The notes below the pieces were generated by a model that was not told where the DNA came from, ran no database searches, and saw only the letters and a list, made by a program, of their open reading frames with translations. Both the position numbers and the translations under genes were made by a program. A stretch of 64,000 nt of DNA, taken from assembly GCF_014145325.1 (NCBI RefSeq), contig NZ_JACHTF010000004.1:62001-126000 (forward strand), written 5' to 3'. The DNA comes from Marilutibacter spongiae. Lineage in GTDB: Bacteria; Pseudomonadota; Gammaproteobacteria; Xanthomonadales; Xanthomonadaceae. Within the stretch, counting starts at the first letter, position 1. The number at the start of each line of letters is the position of its first letter. Below, in pieces: positions 63,459-64,000 of this stretch.

Positions 63459-64000
63459 TCAGCGGCCGCAGGCCTGCCGGATGGCGGTGACGTCGCGGCG
63501 CAGGGCGCTGCCGTCGCGCTGGCGGGCCTCCAGTTCGGTTTCCAGCTGCTCGAGCCCACCGAGCGCGGCTTCCACGTGTCCCTGGCGGCAGCGTGCCTCC
63601 GCCGCGAAGGCCGCCGCGCGCCAGGCCACCGGCCGCACCTCGCTGGCGCGCGCGCCGTCGCGCGGCATCCGCGCGATGGCGTCCAGGCGCGCGATGGCGG
63701 CGGGCCGGCCGTCGCCGGCCCCTTCGCGCAGGACCGCGATCTCGCTGCGCAACGCCTGCGGCGAGTCGGCGCCATGCCGGCGCTCCGCCTCCGCGCGGGC
63801 CCGCTGCAGGCGCGCGCGACCGGCGTCGCCGCGATCCAGGGCGATCTCGACCTCGCCCAGCAGGCGGTCCACCTGGCTGGCGTCGGCGCCCGGCATGGCG
63901 TCGATCGCCTGCCGGGCCTCCTGCAGCAGCGGCAGCGCATCACGGTCGCGGCCGGCCTCGTGCAGCACCGTGGCCAGGCGCAGCAGGGCGTCGACGAGGC
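63459..64000 (-). CDS. C-terminal part of a helical-repeat (TPR-type) protein, cut by window edge
   Basis: About 180 codons of a gene whose start lies right of the window. The visible part is alpha-helical and Ala/Arg-rich, with repeat-like helix pairs (LVDALLRLATVLHEAGRDRDALPLLQEARQAID, cited in part) in the TPR style, and single Cys near the end (RQACGR). In this bacterial family such tails often end large proteins with an N-terminal protein kinase or winged-helix domain, but nothing here shows that. Product unknown. Confidence 0.6.
   Translation of the reverse strand, partial: LVDALLRLATVLHEAGRDRDALPLLQEARQAIDAMPGADASQVDRLLGEVEIALDRGDAGRARLQRARAEAERRHGADSPQALRSEIAVLREGAGDGRPAAIARLDAIARMPRDGARASEVRPVAWRAAAFAAEARCRQGHVEAALGGLEQLETELEARQRDGSALRRDVTAIRQACGR

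Overview
The window is a high-GC (about 70%) chromosomal segment. Its gene content and protein sequences point to a gammaproteobacterium of the Lysobacteraceae/Xanthomonadaceae (Lysobacter/Luteimonas-like). The grounds are overall protein style, a comF|bioB-bioF-bioH-bioC biotin locus, the TamA/TamB pair, an RdgC-TtcA-PlsB neighbourhood, and intergenic palindromes of the 'atcccagcg..cgctgggat' type that are common in that family. Genus assignment is inference only. Almost all of the window is ordinary, densely packed core genome on both strands. I see no insertion sequence, prophage, integrase or CRISPR array.

Layout. 1-8.9 kb: start of queF (cut by the window edge), an exported M20 amidohydrolase, bluB, an exported S9 peptidase, a hydrolase-zapE pair, an ExeM-like nuclease lipoprotein and a cytochrome c5-like protein. 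8.96-13.4 kb: tRNA-Arg(CCG), ubiA, an MscS-type channel, an HdeD-like protein and comF. 13.3-18 kb: biotin genes bioB-bioF-(ACT protein)-bioH-bioC behind a recognisable BirA operator. 18-26.5 kb: a drug/metabolite-type exporter, small exported proteins, a PLP dehydratase, mnmG, an AlkZ-like glycosylase and a SIMPL protein. 26.5-35.8 kb: tamA-tamB and glyQ-glyS. 35.9-42.6 kb: a GspE-like ATPase, a glutamine amidotransferase, fosX, a membrane protein, tatABC and a YSC84-like protein. 42.8-52.9 kb: hemH with a hydrolase, a repeat block, a lipoprotein, a YgjP-like metallopeptidase, rdgC, ttcA, ydcH-like and plsB. 53.2-57.9 kb: a five-gene operon of exported proteins. 57.9-64 kb: a repeat-rich gap, an e(P4)-type phosphatase, rep, a two-domain methylglyoxal synthase, tdk and the end of a repeat-type protein.

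Best candidates for something undescribed. (1) The operon at 53303-57917 encodes three exported beta-rich, pilin-like proteins, a periplasmic chaperone-like protein and an outer-membrane barrel-like protein with a C-terminal SdrD/CarboxypepD_reg-like domain. It sits behind a textbook sigma-54 (-24/-12) promoter and looks like an atypical, minimal chaperone-usher-type surface fibre. (2) A second sigma-54 promoter core at 22683-22699 on the minus strand is followed about 80-115 nt later by a strong intrinsic terminator, with no gene between: a candidate sigma-54-dependent small RNA divergent from mnmG. Both promoters share TTGGCACGC and the GG-N10-GC spacing.

Other points worth following are the BirA operator lying inside comF, an ACT-domain gene inside the biotin operon, a tandem methylglyoxal-synthase protein with an apparently dead N-terminal domain, a thymidine kinase that has lost most zinc ligands, and several tandem and dispersed repeat blocks. 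All functional names rest on recognition of sequence motifs by eye; no database search was run.
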